DNA of 64,000 nucleotides from the NCBI GenBank assembly GCA_963791325.1, contig CAWBRU010000022.1:1-64000 (forward strand), read 5' to 3'. The notes under the pieces were generated by a model. That model was not told the origin of the DNA, made no database searches, and saw only the letters and a list, made by a program, of their open reading frames with translations. The translations under genes were made by a program, and so were the position numbers. Positions 63,185 to 64,000 of the stretch are shown here, piece by piece (position 1 is the stretch's first letter; each line of letters starts with the position of its first letter). Source of the stretch: JBEVJK01 sp963791325. GTDB lineage: Bacteria; Pseudomonadota; Alphaproteobacteria; Rhizobiales; Rhizobiaceae.

Positions 63185-63237
63185 CCGCGTCTCGTTCGTC
63201 TCGACAGGGGGCTACGATAGCCAAGCCGCAGCGCCGC

Positions 63238-64000
63238 TCAAGATGCCAATGCCGGGTTCTCGCTGAGCAGGCGCAAGGCAGCAGCCCGCGCCTCGGCCGT
63301 AACCGTCGCGCCGGCGAGCATCCGCGCGATCTCCTCCTGGCGTGCCTTGCGGTCCATCTCGGCAATGCCGGTCGACACGGTGTCGGCCCCACCGGATTTT
63401 GAGATCAGATAATGGGTGCGGGCGCGGGCGGCCACCTGCGGGGCGTGGGTGACCGACAGCACCTGGACCCGTTCGGCGAGACGCGCCAGCCGCTGGCCGA
63501 TCGCATCGGCGACGGCGCCGCCTACCCCGGTGTCGATCTCGTCGAACACCAGTGTCGGCGCCGAGCCGCGATCGGCGAGCGCGACTTTCAGCGCCAGCAA
63601 GAAGCGCGACAGCTCGCCTCCGGAAGCGACCTTCATCAGCGGGCCCGGCCGGCTGCCCGGATTGGTGCGCACCCAGAACTCGACCGTGTCCGTGCCGGTC
63701 TCGGCGCGCTGCTCGGGCACGCTGGCCAGCGCTACCACAAATTCGGCACGCTCCAGCTTGAGCGCCGGCAGCTCGGCCATCACGGCGCGCTCGAGATGGT
63801 GGGCCGCCGCCTGTCGAGTTTGCGTCAGCGCTGCCGCGGCCGCGTCGTAGACCTTCTTTGCCTTGGCCGCCTGCTGGTCGAGCTGGGCGAGCCGCTCTGC
63901 CCCTGCGTCGAGATCGGCGAGATCGGCAGCCATGGTGTCACGCAAGGCGGCGAGATCGTCGACCGGCATGGCATGCTTGCGGCCGGCGGCGCGCAGCGCA
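63238..64000 (-). CDS. recN: RecN, DNA repair SMC-like ATPase (3' part)
   Basis: The frame is open to the window edge, giving the last ~250 residues. It contains a coiled coil, FWVRTNPGSRPGPLMKVASG with GELSRFLLALKVAL (ABC signature), TLVFDEIDTGVGGAVADAIG (Walker B) and VLSVTHAPQVAARARTHYLI (H-loop). The N-terminal Walker A lies outside the window. Acts in repair of double-strand breaks. Followed by ligA on the same strand. Confidence 0.93.
   Translation of the reverse strand, partial: ALRAAGRKHAMPVDDLAALRDTMAADLADLDAGAERLAQLDQQAAKAKKVYDAAAAALTQTRQAAAHHLERAVMAELPALKLERAEFVVALASVPEQRAETGTDTVEFWVRTNPGSRPGPLMKVASGGELSRFLLALKVALADRGSAPTLVFDEIDTGVGGAVADAIGQRLARLAERVQVLSVTHAPQVAARARTHYLISKSGGADTVSTGIAEMDRKARQEEIARMLAGATVTAEARAAALRLLSENPALAS

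Overview
The window reads as a high-GC alphaproteobacterial chromosome, most likely of the order Hyphomicrobiales (Rhizobiales). The main evidence is a circularly permuted two-piece tmRNA whose reading frame gives the tag ANDNYAEARLAA, followed at once by an alpha-type sspB. The thyA-folA-hflK-hflC-DUF2065-degP run, miaA/serB, CreA, DUF2853, DUF4169 and the ligA/recN pair support the same placement. Family or genus cannot be fixed from the sequence alone.

The window has two halves of different character. From 1 to about 29,660 it is a mosaic of accessory DNA in decay. It holds a TetR gene with a palindromic operator beside a broken flavin monooxygenase, a cluster of inverted repeats in phage- or plasmid-like DNA, and a terminase-like HTH gene. 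These are followed by a sugar-type ABC importer with SUMF1-like and ScyD-like genes (6.2-12.2 kb, frameshifted throughout), a GST, a degenerate tRNA-like sequence, a P-type ATPase fragment, a methyltransferase/TetR divergent pair and an alpha/beta hydrolase. The rest comprises two tandem IS481-type insertion sequences, a terminase large-subunit fragment, a globin, gene fragments, an SNase-YkuD fusion, an IS110-type element nested inside an IS1182-type element, and the catalytic end of a tyrosine recombinase. Two ~170-bp MITE-like elements share termini with the IS1182-type element. Most reading frames here are interrupted, by decay, by sequencing error, or by both.

The accessory part ends inside a diguanylate cyclase gene that is cut just after its DALTG motif (about 29,662). 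From there to 64,000 the genes are ordered and almost all intact. They include miaA and serB (divergent, overlapping), a GNAT acetyltransferase, the degP/DUF2065/hflC/hflK/folA/thyA operon on the minus strand (quality control of membrane proteins plus thymidylate/folate synthesis), DUF2853, ssrA, sspB and two small genes. Beyond these lie a large AsmA protein, a FAD-dependent 2-hydroxyacid dehydrogenase, a thioesterase, an Lrp-type regulator beside an EamA exporter, a dienelactone hydrolase, an L,D-transpeptidase coupled to an OmpA-type lipoprotein, and UvrD. The last stretch has an SDR, a hexapeptide transferase with CreA, a SCO1 protein coupled to prmA, an M24 peptidase, the AzlCD exporter, ligA and the 3' part of recN. 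A dispersed intergenic repeat occurs three times in this half.

The most notable items are the tandem IS481 pair with perfect shared NCTAGN target duplications, the MITE-like family, the evenly spaced 16-bp repeat cluster at 3.56-3.81 kb, the SNase-YkuD fusion, the tRNA-like locus with an internal hairpin, and the sharp contrast in frame integrity on either side of 29.66 kb.
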